Source: JANNNF01 sp963772935 (GTDB taxonomy: Bacteria; Pseudomonadota; Alphaproteobacteria; Rhodobacterales; Rhodobacteraceae). From it: 64,000 bases of DNA. Under the pieces are notes generated by a model. That model made no database searches. It was not told where the DNA came from and was given only the letters and a program-made list of their open reading frames with translations. A program made the translations under genes and the position numbers. Below, in pieces: positions 7,669-16,642 of the stretch; the stretch's first letter is position 1; every line of letters begins with the position of its first letter. The stretch lies in assembly GCA_963772935.1 (NCBI GenBank), contig CAVYZK010000009.1:1426001-1490000 (forward strand), in the 5' to 3' direction.

Positions 7669-8012
7669 AAAATTCGACAGAGTTTGCAAAGGCCGGGCCC
7701 CTGCCCGGCCTTTGCCATTTTCACCGGGCATGGTTTGGCTGGCGTCAGGCGCAAGGCCCTGATTCTGTGTGGTTTGCCTCTGCGCTACAGGCTGTGCCCT
7801 GAAAGCCACCAATCCCGCCTCCTGTCGCCAGAAACCACTGAATGACGATGATTTAGCCCAATTGTCGCCACCATTCCCCATCATTTTCCTCTCAATGGGA
7901 ACAGTCGCGCGGGCAAACTGCCGCGCACGGCATCCGGGGTTTTGATCAGGGTTTTGCCATGCGGCAAACCCGACAAGCGCTTCGGGGCCGTCTTTGGAAG
8001 GGCAATGAGGCA
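7669..8012 (+). other. intergenic region between ompA-like gene and cpaE
   Basis: The gap is 344 bases. After the terminator I see no coding frame with family resemblance. The stretch 7830-7910 is relatively AT-rich and likely carries the promoter of the cpaE-tadC unit, but I cannot assign its hexamers. Confidence 0.5.
7686..7720 (+). terminator. Rho-independent terminator after the OmpA-like gene
   Basis: GCAAAGGCCGGGC (7686-7698) pairs perfectly with GCCCGGCCTTTGC (7703-7715) with a four-base loop, followed by CATTTTC. It ends the cpaC-ompA unit and implies a separate promoter for cpaE and the genes after it. Confidence 0.75.
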
Positions 8013-9347
8013 ATGACGAGTGTGGCAAACCTAGCGCCGGATCCGGCACCGATCGTTGCGTGTACGATTTCACGCGACGTGCAGAATTTTGAACTGCTGA
8101 TCGACGACATGGAACAAGAGCTTGGCGAAAGCTGGGGCGATCTGGGGTTTGAGGATGCGATCCTGTTTCTGGAACAACCAGACAGCGCCACCTTGCAATT
8201 TGTCGCCATCGCTGTGGACGCCGAGGATGAGGTCGATCTGGCCCGCATCAGCGATATCGTGCGCGCCGCCAAAGCCAAAGCGGTCAAGGTGGTGCTGATC
8301 GCCGATCAGGTCAGCCCGATGGTCCTGCACCAATTGCTGCGGCTGGGGGCCGATGATTTCGTGCCCTACCCGCTGCCCGAAGGTGCGTTGCACGAAGCGA
8401 TTGACCGGATGCGTAAACCGGAACCGGTCGTCTTGCCGGAACCAGAGGCCAAAGCCCCCCCTGCCCCGGAACCTGCGGTTGCCACAGCACCCGCACCGGC
8501 ACCGGCACCTGTGGCCGCCCCTGAACCCGAAACCCACGCCGCCCCGACCTTCAAGGCCAAGGGCGACCGCAACGGCGTGATCTTGCCCGTGCATGGCATG
8601 GCAGGCGGCACCGGGGCCTCGACCTTTGCCGCAAACCTTGCGTGGGAACTGGCGACCGTTTCCAAAACCGACAGCCCGCGCGTCTGTATTCTGGACCTTG
8701 ATTTCCAATACGGGTCCACCGCCACCTATCTGGACCTGCCGCGCAAGGATGCGGTGTTTGAACTGCTGTCTGACACAGCCTCGGCTGACAGCGACAGCTT
8801 CCTGCAATCCATGCTGACCTTCAACGACAAGCTGCATGTGTTCACCGCCCCCGCCGATATGCTGCCGCTGGATATCGTGTCTGGCGAAGATATCGGGCGG
8901 CTGCTGGACATGGCGCAGGCGAATTTCGACTTCGTCATCATCGACATGCCATCGACCATCGTCGCCTGGACCGAGGCTGTGCTGCAACGCGCGCATGTGT
9001 ATTTCGTGCTGCTGGAACTGGATTTGCGGTCCGCGCAAAACATCCTGCGCTTTGTGCGCGCCCTGAAGGCCGAGGCCCTGCCGCATGAAAAGCTGCGCTA
9101 TGTGCTGAACCGCGCGCCCAAGTTTACCGACCTGTCCGCCAAATCCCGCGTCAAGCGGATGGCGGAAAGCCTTGATATTGCAATCGAACTGCAACTGCCT
9201 GACGGCGGCGCGCAGGTGACACAAGCCAATGACCATGGCCTGCCTCTGGCGGAAAGTGCCGCCAAAAACCCGTTGCGTAAAGAATTGCAGAAACTCGCCA
9301 AGTCCCTTTTCGACCTGAACAAGGCCGTCGAGTCCGGCAAAGGCTGA
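8013..9347 (+). CDS. cpaE: CpaE-type pilus assembly protein, MinD/ParA-like
   Basis: Starting at the ATG at 8013 the protein has 444 residues. Its N-terminal half resembles a receiver domain (about 10-130), a Pro/Ala-rich linker follows (140-175), and the C-terminal half is a MinD-like ATPase. The P-loop reads GMAGGTGAST (about 195-204), the CpaE variant that lacks the usual Lys-Thr pair. ILDLDFQYGS and DFVIIDMPS are the other nucleotide-site motifs. CpaE localises the Tad machine in Caulobacter. It lies 14 bases before cpaF. Confidence 0.9.
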   Translation: MTSVANLAPDPAPIVACTISRDVQNFELLIDDMEQELGESWGDLGFEDAILFLEQPDSATLQFVAIAVDAEDEVDLARISDIVRAAKAKAVKVVLIADQVSPMVLHQLLRLGADDFVPYPLPEGALHEAIDRMRKPEPVVLPEPEAKAPPAPEPAVATAPAPAPAPVAAPEPETHAAPTFKAKGDRNGVILPVHGMAGGTGASTFAANLAWELATVSKTDSPRVCILDLDFQYGSTATYLDLPRKDAVFELLSDTASADSDSFLQSMLTFNDKLHVFTAPADMLPLDIVSGEDIGRLLDMAQANFDFVIIDMPSTIVAWTEAVLQRAHVYFVLLELDLRSAQNILRFVRALKAEALPHEKLRYVLNRAPKFTDLSAKSRVKRMAESLDIAIELQLPDGGAQVTQANDHGLPLAESAAKNPLRKELQKLAKSLFDLNKAVESGKG

Positions 9348-9361
9348 CATAGGAAAACATC

Positions 9362-10813
9362 ATGTTTAGCCGTTTCAAGAAAGAGAATGCGCCGGATCGT
9401 CCGGCCCCCACGGCTCCGGTCGGCGCTGCCACGCCGTCCGTGTCGCCAGCCAGCGCGGCCAAGCCCGCGCTGGCTGTGCGGCCAGTTGCCGCCGTACCGC
9501 CGCGCCCTGCGGCCGAAGCGGTCGCCGCCGACAAGGAAAAGAAACGCAAAGACCGGCTGAGCGATCTGAAAACCGAATTGCACAAACGCCTGCTGGAAAA
9601 CCTGAACCTTGCAGCGCTTGAAAAGGCGTCGGAAAGCAGCCTCAAGCAGGAAATCGCGGCGCTGTCTGCCGAGGCGCTGGATGAAATGCAGGTCGCCCTG
9701 AACAAGGACGACCGCGCCACGCTGAACCAGGAACTCTACGACGAGGTGATGGGCCTTGGCCCGCTGGAACCGCTGCTGAAGGATGACACGGTCAACGATA
9801 TTCTGGTGAACGGCCCCAACCGGGTGTTCGTCGAACGCGGCGGCAAGCTGCAACTGACCGATGTGACCTTCAAGGACGAACGCCACCTGTTGCGGATCAT
9901 CGACAAGATCGTGTCCGCCGTGGGCCGCCGGGTGGACGAAAGCAACCCCTACGTCGATGCGCGCTTGGCTGATGGCAGCCGCTTCAACGCCATGGTGCCG
10001 CCCGTTGCGGTGGATGGCAGCCTTGTTTCCATTCGGAAATTCAAGAAGGAAAAGCTGGCGATCGGCGATCTGGTCAAATTCGGCGCCTTTACCGAGGAAA
10101 TGGCCGCCTATCTGCAAGCCGCCGTGTCCTGCCGTCTGAACATCATCGTGTCGGGCGGTACGGGGTCGGGCAAAACCACCACGCTGAACGCGCTGTCCAG
10201 TTTCATCGACAACACCGAACGGGTGCTGACGATTGAGGATACGGCGGAACTTCAACTGCAACAGGTGCATGTGGGCCGGATGGAAAGCCGCCCCGCAAAC
10301 GTCGAAGGCCGGGGCGCTGTGACGCAGCGCGACTGCTTGCGCAACGCCCTGCGGATGCGTCCCGACCGGATCATCGTGGGCGAAACCCGTGGTGAAGAAG
10401 TGATCGACATGCTGCAGGCGATGAACACGGGCCACGACGGGTCGATGACCACGATCCACGCCAACAACGCCCGCGATGGCATCAGCCGTCTGGAAAACAT
10501 GGTCGCCATGGCGGGGATCGAGATGCCGCTCAAGGCGGTGCGCGCCCAGATCGCCTCGGCTGTGAACCTGATCGTGCAAGCCAGCCGTCTGCAAGACGGC
10601 TCACGCCGCATGGTTTCCATCACCGAAATCACCGGCATGGAAGGCGACGTGATCTCTATGCAGGAAATCTTCCGTTACGAACGGCTGGGCATCGAACCTT
10701 CGGGCAAGATCATCGGGCGGTTCAATGCCACCGGCATCCGGTCCGCCTATTCAGACCGCTTCCGCCAGTGGGGCTACAACCTGCCCGCGTCCATCTACGA
10801 ACCCATTGCCTGA
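9362..10813 (+). CDS. cpaF: Tad pilus ATPase CpaF/TadA
   Basis: This 483-residue secretion ATPase of the VirB11/CpaF family powers pilus extension and, in Tad systems, retraction. A low-complexity Ala/Pro N terminus is followed by the family domain with DDTVNDILVNGP, the Walker A box SGGTGSGKTTTLNA (about 262-275), EDTAELQLQQ, the LRMRPDRIIVGETRG box and the MNTGHDGSMTTIHAN His box. It is followed nine bases later by tadB. Do not confuse it with the tRNA deaminase tadA at 32930. Confidence 0.95.
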   Translation: MFSRFKKENAPDRPAPTAPVGAATPSVSPASAAKPALAVRPVAAVPPRPAAEAVAADKEKKRKDRLSDLKTELHKRLLENLNLAALEKASESSLKQEIAALSAEALDEMQVALNKDDRATLNQELYDEVMGLGPLEPLLKDDTVNDILVNGPNRVFVERGGKLQLTDVTFKDERHLLRIIDKIVSAVGRRVDESNPYVDARLADGSRFNAMVPPVAVDGSLVSIRKFKKEKLAIGDLVKFGAFTEEMAAYLQAAVSCRLNIIVSGGTGSGKTTTLNALSSFIDNTERVLTIEDTAELQLQQVHVGRMESRPANVEGRGAVTQRDCLRNALRMRPDRIIVGETRGEEVIDMLQAMNTGHDGSMTTIHANNARDGISRLENMVAMAGIEMPLKAVRAQIASAVNLIVQASRLQDGSRRMVSITEITGMEGDVISMQEIFRYERLGIEPSGKIIGRFNATGIRSAYSDRFRQWGYNLPASIYEPIA

Positions 10814-10821
10814 GGTAAACC

Positions 10822-11790
10822 ATGCAAGTCAGCGCCGCCCCCCTTATCTATATCCTGATCTTCGTCGCGGTCGTTGTGCTGGTCGAAGGTCTGTACCTGA
10901 CGGTTTTTGGCAAATCCATCAGCCTGAACAACCGCGTCAGCCGCCGCCTTGCCTTGCTGGAAAAGAACGGCAACCGCGAACAGGTGCTGGAGCAGTTGCG
11001 CAAGGAAATGTCGCAGCACCTGAACGCCAAGGGTATTCCCCTGTATTCGATGCTGGCAACCAAGGCGCAGAAGGCCAATATCGCGTTCTCCCCGCAGGCT
11101 CTGATCGGGATCATGGCGGGGGTGTCGGTGTTTTCCTACCTCGCGCTGACCATCGCCACCGAAGCCTCGCCCGCCATTCGCGCCGTCATGGCCGTCGGCA
11201 TGGGGGTGGGCGGTGTCTATACTTGGATCAACCGCAAGGCCAAGAAACGCATGACCCTGCTGGAAGAACAACTGCCGGACGCGGTTGAACTGATGGTGCG
11301 GTCGCTGCGGGTGGGCCACCCGTTTTCGGCTGCCATCGGCATTGTGTCCAAGGAAATCGCCGATCCGTTGGGCACTGAATTTGGCATGATCGCCGACGAG
11401 GCCGCCTATGGCCGCGACGTGGCAGAAAGCCTGAAAGCCTTTGCCGAACGTCTGGACAGCCAGGATTTGCGCTTCCTCGCCGTGGCCGTGACCATCCAGC
11501 AGCAATCGGGCGGCAACCTTGCAGAAATTCTGGAAGGTCTGGCCAAGGTGATCCGCGCGCGGTTCAAACTGTTCCGCCGGGTCAAGGCGATCACCGCCGA
11601 GGCCAAATGGTCGGGCATGTTTCTGTCGGCCTTCCCCATCGGTGCGCTGATCATGATCAACGTGATCCGGCCAGATTATTATGACGAAGTGAAAGACGAG
11701 CCGATTTTTGTGACAGCCTGTCTGGTCGTCGCCGTATTCCTGATCGTGAACATCATTTTCATGAAAATGATGGTCAACATCAAGGTTTGA
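10822..11790 (+). CDS. tadB: Tad inner-membrane platform protein TadB
   Basis: The 322-residue T2SSF-family membrane protein has N-terminal hydrophobic segments (about 5-25, 95-115, 118-140), a cytoplasmic T2SSF domain with QLPDAVELMVRSLRVGHPF, and C-terminal segments near 270-315. It forms the pilus platform with TadC under the CpaF ATPase. Spacing to both neighbours is under 15 bases, so it belongs to a tight cpaF-tadB-tadC block. Confidence 0.92.
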   Translation: MQVSAAPLIYILIFVAVVVLVEGLYLTVFGKSISLNNRVSRRLALLEKNGNREQVLEQLRKEMSQHLNAKGIPLYSMLATKAQKANIAFSPQALIGIMAGVSVFSYLALTIATEASPAIRAVMAVGMGVGGVYTWINRKAKKRMTLLEEQLPDAVELMVRSLRVGHPFSAAIGIVSKEIADPLGTEFGMIADEAAYGRDVAESLKAFAERLDSQDLRFLAVAVTIQQQSGGNLAEILEGLAKVIRARFKLFRRVKAITAEAKWSGMFLSAFPIGALIMINVIRPDYYDEVKDEPIFVTACLVVAVFLIVNIIFMKMMVNIKV

Positions 11791-11803
11791 AGGGGTTTCC
11801 GAA

Positions 11804-12772
11804 ATGCTAAGCCAAATCAACACGATGCTGACCGACATGCTGGGTCCGCTGGGGCCACTGATGGTGGTGGGCATGCTGGGTGTCGGCCTGATCATCGTGG
11901 CCCTGCCCACCATGCTGAAAAAGCAGCCCGACCGCTTTCGTGACCTGAAAGATCAGCACGCGACGAAAGAAACGGGTGCCGCCACAGCAACCCTGCGCAA
12001 GGGCGACAAGACCGACAAGCTGGAAAAATTCGCCCAGTTTCTGGAACCCCAGACGGTCGAGGCGATGTCGGCCTCCAAGATGAAGATGCTGCGCGCGGGC
12101 TACACCGCGAAAAATGCGGTGCGGATGTTCCACGCCTCGCAATTCGTGCTGGGCCTGACCGCACTGGCCATCGGGATGGCACTGGCCATGGTCAAATCGG
12201 CACAAGGCGAAGTCACCACGCAGCAGATGATGCTCTATACCATCCTGCCGGGGGCCATCGGCTACTATCTGCCGCAATACTGGGTGCAACGCCGCCTGCA
12301 AACCCGCCAGAATGAAATCATCGCCGGCTTCCCCGATGCGCTGGACATGATGCTGGTCTGCGTTGAAGCCGGCCAATCGCTGGACCAGTCGATCCTGCGC
12401 GTCGCCAAGGAAAGCCGCGCCGGCTATCCCGCACTGGCCGACGAATTCGACATGGTGGCCAATGAGGTGAAGGCCGGCAAGGAACGGGTGATGGTGTTGA
12501 AAGACATGTCCGAACGGGTCGGCATCACCGATGTGTCGTCTTTCGTCACCACATTGATCCAGTCCGCCACTTTCGGTACGTCGATTGCCGAGGCTTTGCG
12601 GGTCTATTCGGCAGAAATGCGTGATAAACGCGTGATGCGCGCCGAAGAGAAAGCGAACGTCTTGCCGACCAAGCTGACACTGGGCACAATGCTGTTCTGT
12701 TTGCCGCCGCTGCTGATCATCCTGATCGGGCCATCAGTGTACGGCATTTCCGAGATGTTGGGCGGGGGCTGA
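11804..12772 (+). CDS. tadC: Tad inner-membrane platform protein TadC
   Basis: This 322-residue paralogue of TadB has hydrophobic segments at about 15-35, 110-130, 145-160 and 295-315. The T2SSF domain contains GFPDALDMMLVCVEAGQSLD. A Shine-Dalgarno-like AGGGG precedes the ATG. It is the second platform subunit. The next gene starts ten bases downstream. Confidence 0.92.
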   Translation: MLSQINTMLTDMLGPLGPLMVVGMLGVGLIIVALPTMLKKQPDRFRDLKDQHATKETGAATATLRKGDKTDKLEKFAQFLEPQTVEAMSASKMKMLRAGYTAKNAVRMFHASQFVLGLTALAIGMALAMVKSAQGEVTTQQMMLYTILPGAIGYYLPQYWVQRRLQTRQNEIIAGFPDALDMMLVCVEAGQSLDQSILRVAKESRAGYPALADEFDMVANEVKAGKERVMVLKDMSERVGITDVSSFVTTLIQSATFGTSIAEALRVYSAEMRDKRVMRAEEKANVLPTKLTLGTMLFCLPPLLIILIGPSVYGISEMLGGG

Positions 12773-12781
12773 TACCATATC

Positions 12782-13345
12782 TTGAGACACGGGTTCGCAC
12801 TTGCCGCCCTGATCTTGCTGGCCGCCTGTGGAAACGCAGGCGGCTTTGGCGCATCCAAAACCCGCAACACGCCCTTCGGGGCCGACGCCCGCAAAGATGG
12901 GGTGGACGGGCTGCTGGTCGGCCACCGCCTGATGGCCGCGAATGAACCCGAACTCGCGTTGAAGGCCTATCTGCGCGCGGCTGGCGAAGACGGCATTTCG
13001 GTCGATACGCTGTCCGCGCTCGGGTCCGCGAACCTGGCCCTTGGCCGCCTGGGTCAGGCCGAACAACTGCTGCGCCGCGCGATTGACGAAGACCCAACCT
13101 TCGTGCCCGCCCTGAACAATCTGGGCGTCGTGCTGATGGAACGTGACAAACCCGGCGAGGCCCGCGTGGTGTTTCAGCAAGCTTTCGCTCAGGATAGTGG
13201 CCAATCGGACTCCATTCGCGAAAATCTGCGGCTGGCTATCGCGCGAACCGAAGTGCCCGTATATGGTGGCGTTGAAGAACCGGTAGGTACGTTTTCCCTG
13301 ATGCGGCGGGAAAAGGGGCAATATGTGCTTCTGACTCAGCTTTAG
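12782..13345 (+). CDS. tadD: TPR lipoprotein of the tad locus (TadD-like, first copy)
   Basis: The protein has 187 residues with a lipobox ILLAAC (Cys16) and about three tetratricopeptide repeats between residues 45 and 145, including ALNNLGVVLMERDKPGEAR. The only start giving the lipoprotein signal is TTG at 12782, so I use it. TadD proteins act as pilotin-like lipoproteins that help the secretin assemble. A second TPR lipoprotein follows. Confidence 0.82.
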   Translation: MRHGFALAALILLAACGNAGGFGASKTRNTPFGADARKDGVDGLLVGHRLMAANEPELALKAYLRAAGEDGISVDTLSALGSANLALGRLGQAEQLLRRAIDEDPTFVPALNNLGVVLMERDKPGEARVVFQQAFAQDSGQSDSIRENLRLAIARTEVPVYGGVEEPVGTFSLMRREKGQYVLLTQL

Positions 13346-13378
13346 GGTTAAAGATCGAGCAGTAAAAAGGACGCAAAA

Positions 13379-14233
13379 ATGCGCCACCCCGTGATTACAG
13401 CCCTGTGCCTTGGCGCAGTCATGCTTGGCGGTTGCCAGCGATCCACCGATGCGCAGGTGCAACGCGCCGTCAAGGACGTGAACGTCATTGATGAATCGAA
13501 CCTGTCCGACATCATGCTGTCTGTCGGTGACCCGGATGAGGCGGTGGCCTATTTCGCCAAAACCTCTGAACAAAACCCAGAACGCATTGATCTGAAACGC
13601 AACCTTGCCAAATCCCTGGTGCGCGCCAACAAACCGACCGAGGCCGCCGCGATCTGGACGCAAGTCGTGGCCTCGCCCGAGGGCACCAATGACGACCGGG
13701 TGTCTTTTGCGGAATCGCTGATCCGGGCCAACCAATGGGACCGCGCCAAGGCCGAGCTGAACAAGGTGCCGCCCACCCATGAAACCTTTGACCGCTACCG
13801 GCTCGAGGCGATGGTCGCCGACAGTGAAAAGAACTGGAAAAAGGCCGACAGTTTTTATGAAATCGCGGCGGGGCTGACCACCAAACCCGCAGGCGTGCTG
13901 AACAACTGGGGCTTTTCCAAACTGACACGCGGCGAAAATACCGGCGCTGAAAAGCTGTTCTCCGAGGCGCTGACCTATGATGGCACGCTGTTTACCGCCA
14001 AGAACAACCTCGTTCTGGCCCGCGCCGCACAGCGCAAATACGATCTGCCGGTGATCGAGATGAGCCAGACCGAACGCGCTGAACTGCTGTATACGATGGC
14101 GCTTGCCGCGATCAAACAGGGCGATGTGTCGGTCGGCAAAGGCCTGTTGACCCAAGCCGTGGAAACCCACCCGCAGTATTTTGAGGCCGCCTCGCGCAGT
14201 CTGGCCGCCCTTGATGCGAACGTGCAAAATTGA
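13379..14233 (+). CDS. TPR lipoprotein of the tad locus (second copy)
   Basis: The protein has 284 residues with a lipobox MLGGC (Cys19) and TPR-like repeats over most of its length, for example PERIDLKRNLAKSLVRANKP and a GVLNNWGFSKLTRGE unit near residues 170-185. It is longer than the preceding TadD-like protein and probably also works at the outer membrane in pilus biogenesis. Its TGA overlaps the TTG start of the prepilin peptidase gene. Confidence 0.8.
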   Translation: MRHPVITALCLGAVMLGGCQRSTDAQVQRAVKDVNVIDESNLSDIMLSVGDPDEAVAYFAKTSEQNPERIDLKRNLAKSLVRANKPTEAAAIWTQVVASPEGTNDDRVSFAESLIRANQWDRAKAELNKVPPTHETFDRYRLEAMVADSEKNWKKADSFYEIAAGLTTKPAGVLNNWGFSKLTRGENTGAEKLFSEALTYDGTLFTAKNNLVLARAAQRKYDLPVIEMSQTERAELLYTMALAAIKQGDVSVGKGLLTQAVETHPQYFEAASRSLAALDANVQN

Positions 14234-14712
14234 CGCCCGCCCTGTGGTTTTTGCCCTTCATCATCCCGATCGGCATCTGGGTATCATGGTCGGACATGAA
14301 ATTCATGAAGATCCCGAACAAGGCCGTCGTGGCACTGTTCGCGGTCTGGGTGGCGCTTGGTTGGCTGGCCGTCCCGTTTGACCAATGGCTCTGGGGCTTT
14401 GCCTTGGCGGCCATCGTGCTGGCCGTCGGGTTCATCGCCAACGCGTTGAATTTGCTGGGCGCAGGCGACGCCAAGTTTGCCGCCGCGATGGCCCCATTCT
14501 TTGTGCAGGGCGATATCCGCACCTTGCTCGCGCTGTTTGCGGCCTGCCTGCTGGGGGCTTTCGTCATGCACCGCATCGTGCGCGCGATCCCTGCTTTTCG
14601 CGCCCGCACCGCCGATTGGGCCAGTTGGACCCATGCCAAATTCCCGATGGGGGTGGCCCTGTCGGGGATGATCATTTTCTACTTTCTGGCCGCGCTTTTG
14701 CCCCAAGCCTGA
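14230..14712 (+). CDS. cpaA: prepilin peptidase TadV/CpaA (A24 family)
   Basis: This 160-residue membrane aspartic protease should cut the Flp leaders after glycine. The two catalytic Asp residues appear as WSDMKFMKIPN (Asp22) and the GxGD motif LGAGDAKF (Asp80). Several hydrophobic helices cover the rest. It lacks the methyltransferase domain of PilD, as is usual for Tad peptidases. The TTG start at 14230 overlaps the stop of the gene before it (TTGA), indicating translational coupling. Confidence 0.9.
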   Translation: MTPALWFLPFIIPIGIWVSWSDMKFMKIPNKAVVALFAVWVALGWLAVPFDQWLWGFALAAIVLAVGFIANALNLLGAGDAKFAAAMAPFFVQGDIRTLLALFAACLLGAFVMHRIVRAIPAFRARTADWASWTHAKFPMGVALSGMIIFYFLAALLPQA

Positions 14713-14764
14713 CACGGTTTGCTGCCACGGTCTGGTGAGCATTTCAGTCAGACCGAGGCCGCCC

Positions 14765-16090
14765 ATGAACGTGCAAGCCCTGCCCCCCGTCGCCCCCTCC
14801 GTCACGCCCCCCCCCGGGCCACGGTCAATGGACGAGGTGGGTCTGTCCATCGTGATGATGCGGGACATCCTGCTCAAGACGATGTTCCGCACCAACCTTG
14901 ATCTGGTCTCGGCCATCTCTCGCATCATCTGTCTGCCCGTGCCGCTGACGCAGGAACTGGTGGACCTTGCGCGCGGGCAAAAGCTGTTGGAGGCGACGGG
15001 CACTCTGCACGCCAATTCCGGCAATGAAATGGGCTATCAATTGACCGATGGTGGCAAGGCGCGGGCGCTCGATGCGCTCAGCCAGTCGGAATATTACGGC
15101 GCCATGCCGGTGCCGCTGGAACAGTATAAAGAACAGGTCAAACGTCAGTCGGTGCGCAATATCAAACTGACGCGCAGCGAATTGATGAAGGGCATGGGCC
15201 ATCTGATCCTGCCCGATGACCTGATCGGCAACCTTGGCCCTGCGGTGACCTCGGGGCGTTCTATCCTGATGTACGGCCCGCCCGGCAACGGAAAGTCAAG
15301 TATTTCCAACGGCATACGCGCCGCCCTTGGCGACAAGATCTATGTGCCCCGGTCGCTGGAATACTCGGGTCAGGTGATCACCGTTTATGACCCTATCGTG
15401 CATTCGGCAGCGGAATCCGCGACCGATGATCCATCGTCGCTGCGCCGCACCTCGAACCGCTTTGACAACCGCTATGTCTATTGCGAACGGCCCACGGTGA
15501 TCACCGGCGGGGAACTGTCGCTTGAAATGCTCGATCTGACCTATAACCCGACGGCCCGCACCTATCAGGCCCCCTTGCAGCTAAAATCCACCGGCGGCAT
15601 TTTCATCGTGGACGATTTGGGCCGCCAAGCCGAGCCACCGCAAAAACTCGTCAACCGCTGGATCGTGCCGCTGGAAGAATCCAAGGATATTCTGGCGCTG
15701 CAATCGGGCGAGAAATTCACCGTGCCGTTCGACACGCTGGTGATCTTTTCAACCAACTTCCACCCGAATGAAATCTTCGACGGCGCGGCCCTGCGGCGGA
15801 TCTTCTTCAAGATCAAGATTGATGGCCCCAATCAGGAAAACTTCCTGAAGATCTTTGCCATGGTCGCCCGGAAAAAGAAAATGCCGCTGGATGAAGCGAC
15901 GCTGATGCACATGATGAAGGTCAAATTCCCGACCATCGCCAACAACTATGCCAACTATCAGCCGAACTTCCTGATCGACCAGATGATCGCGATCTGCGAA
16001 TTTGAAAACCTGCCCTACCAGATGACGCCCGAGTTTCTGGACAGGGCTTGGGCCAACATGTTCGTGCGCGATGAAAAGATCGCCAAATAA
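14765..16090 (+). CDS. AAA-family ATPase linked to the tad locus
   Basis: I choose the ATG at 14765, after GACCGAGG, over the GTG at 14735; this gives 441 residues. Residues 20-130 resemble a winged-helix segment (YQLTDGGKARALDAL). Walker A is GPPGNGKSS (about 170-178), FIVDDLGRQ resembles Walker B, and VIFSTNFHP resembles sensor 1. The position at the end of the tad operon suggests a chaperone-like or regulatory role in pilus assembly, but its function is not known to me. Its stop abuts the stop of the convergent 5-formyl-THF cyclo-ligase gene with no gap. Confidence 0.75.
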   Translation: MNVQALPPVAPSVTPPPGPRSMDEVGLSIVMMRDILLKTMFRTNLDLVSAISRIICLPVPLTQELVDLARGQKLLEATGTLHANSGNEMGYQLTDGGKARALDALSQSEYYGAMPVPLEQYKEQVKRQSVRNIKLTRSELMKGMGHLILPDDLIGNLGPAVTSGRSILMYGPPGNGKSSISNGIRAALGDKIYVPRSLEYSGQVITVYDPIVHSAAESATDDPSSLRRTSNRFDNRYVYCERPTVITGGELSLEMLDLTYNPTARTYQAPLQLKSTGGIFIVDDLGRQAEPPQKLVNRWIVPLEESKDILALQSGEKFTVPFDTLVIFSTNFHPNEIFDGAALRRIFFKIKIDGPNQENFLKIFAMVARKKKMPLDEATLMHMMKVKFPTIANNYANYQPNFLIDQMIAICEFENLPYQMTPEFLDRAWANMFVRDEKIAK

Positions 16091-16642
16091 TCAGAAACGC
16101 CGGACGCCGGTTTCGGTAACAATCATATCCAGCCGCTGATCAGTCGCATCAATCGGCACCTCGGCCACCTCTTGCGCCGCAAAGGCAAAACCGACCGCAA
16201 TGGTCGGGCGTTTTGCGCGCAAGCCTTCCAACGTCCGGTCATAAAACCCGCCACCATAGCCCAGCCGATACCCCCGCGCGTCAAATGCCAGCAGCGGCAC
16301 GATCAGCACGTCTGGCTCAATCCACGCCCCCTCTGCCGGGATCAGCGCGCCGAACTCACCGGGGATCAGGGCACAGCCGGGGCTCCATTCGCGAAACCGC
16401 AGCGCCTGCGCCTTGCCCACAATCACCGGCACGCAAACCGGCCCCTGATGCGCGGCCATGGCGGGCAGGGGGTCGATCTCGGTCCGCATCGGCATATAGC
16501 CCGACAGCGCCCGCCCCCGGTACTGCGCCAGCACATCCGCCAACAGTTCCGCCGCCTGCCCCTGCCCCGCCTCAAACGCCGGTTTGCGGATGGCAAAGGC
16601 AGCTTTGCGCGCGGCGGCTTTCACTTCTGCAACATCCATCAT
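16091..16642 (-). CDS. 5-formyltetrahydrofolate cyclo-ligase
   Basis: This 183-residue enzyme converts 5-formyl-THF to 5,10-methenyl-THF with ATP. The signature LGYGGGFYDRTL lies near residues 127-138, and a basic N-terminal helix (EVKAAARKAAFAIRK) is typical. The ATG at 16642 overlaps the mgtE stop (ATGA). A longer in-frame reading upstream lies inside mgtE and is not real. The length is normal for the family. Confidence 0.9.
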   Translation of the reverse strand: MMDVAEVKAAARKAAFAIRKPAFEAGQGQAAELLADVLAQYRGRALSGYMPMRTEIDPLPAMAAHQGPVCVPVIVGKAQALRFREWSPGCALIPGEFGALIPAEGAWIEPDVLIVPLLAFDARGYRLGYGGGFYDRTLEGLRAKRPTIAVGFAFAAQEVAEVPIDATDQRLDMIVTETGVRRF

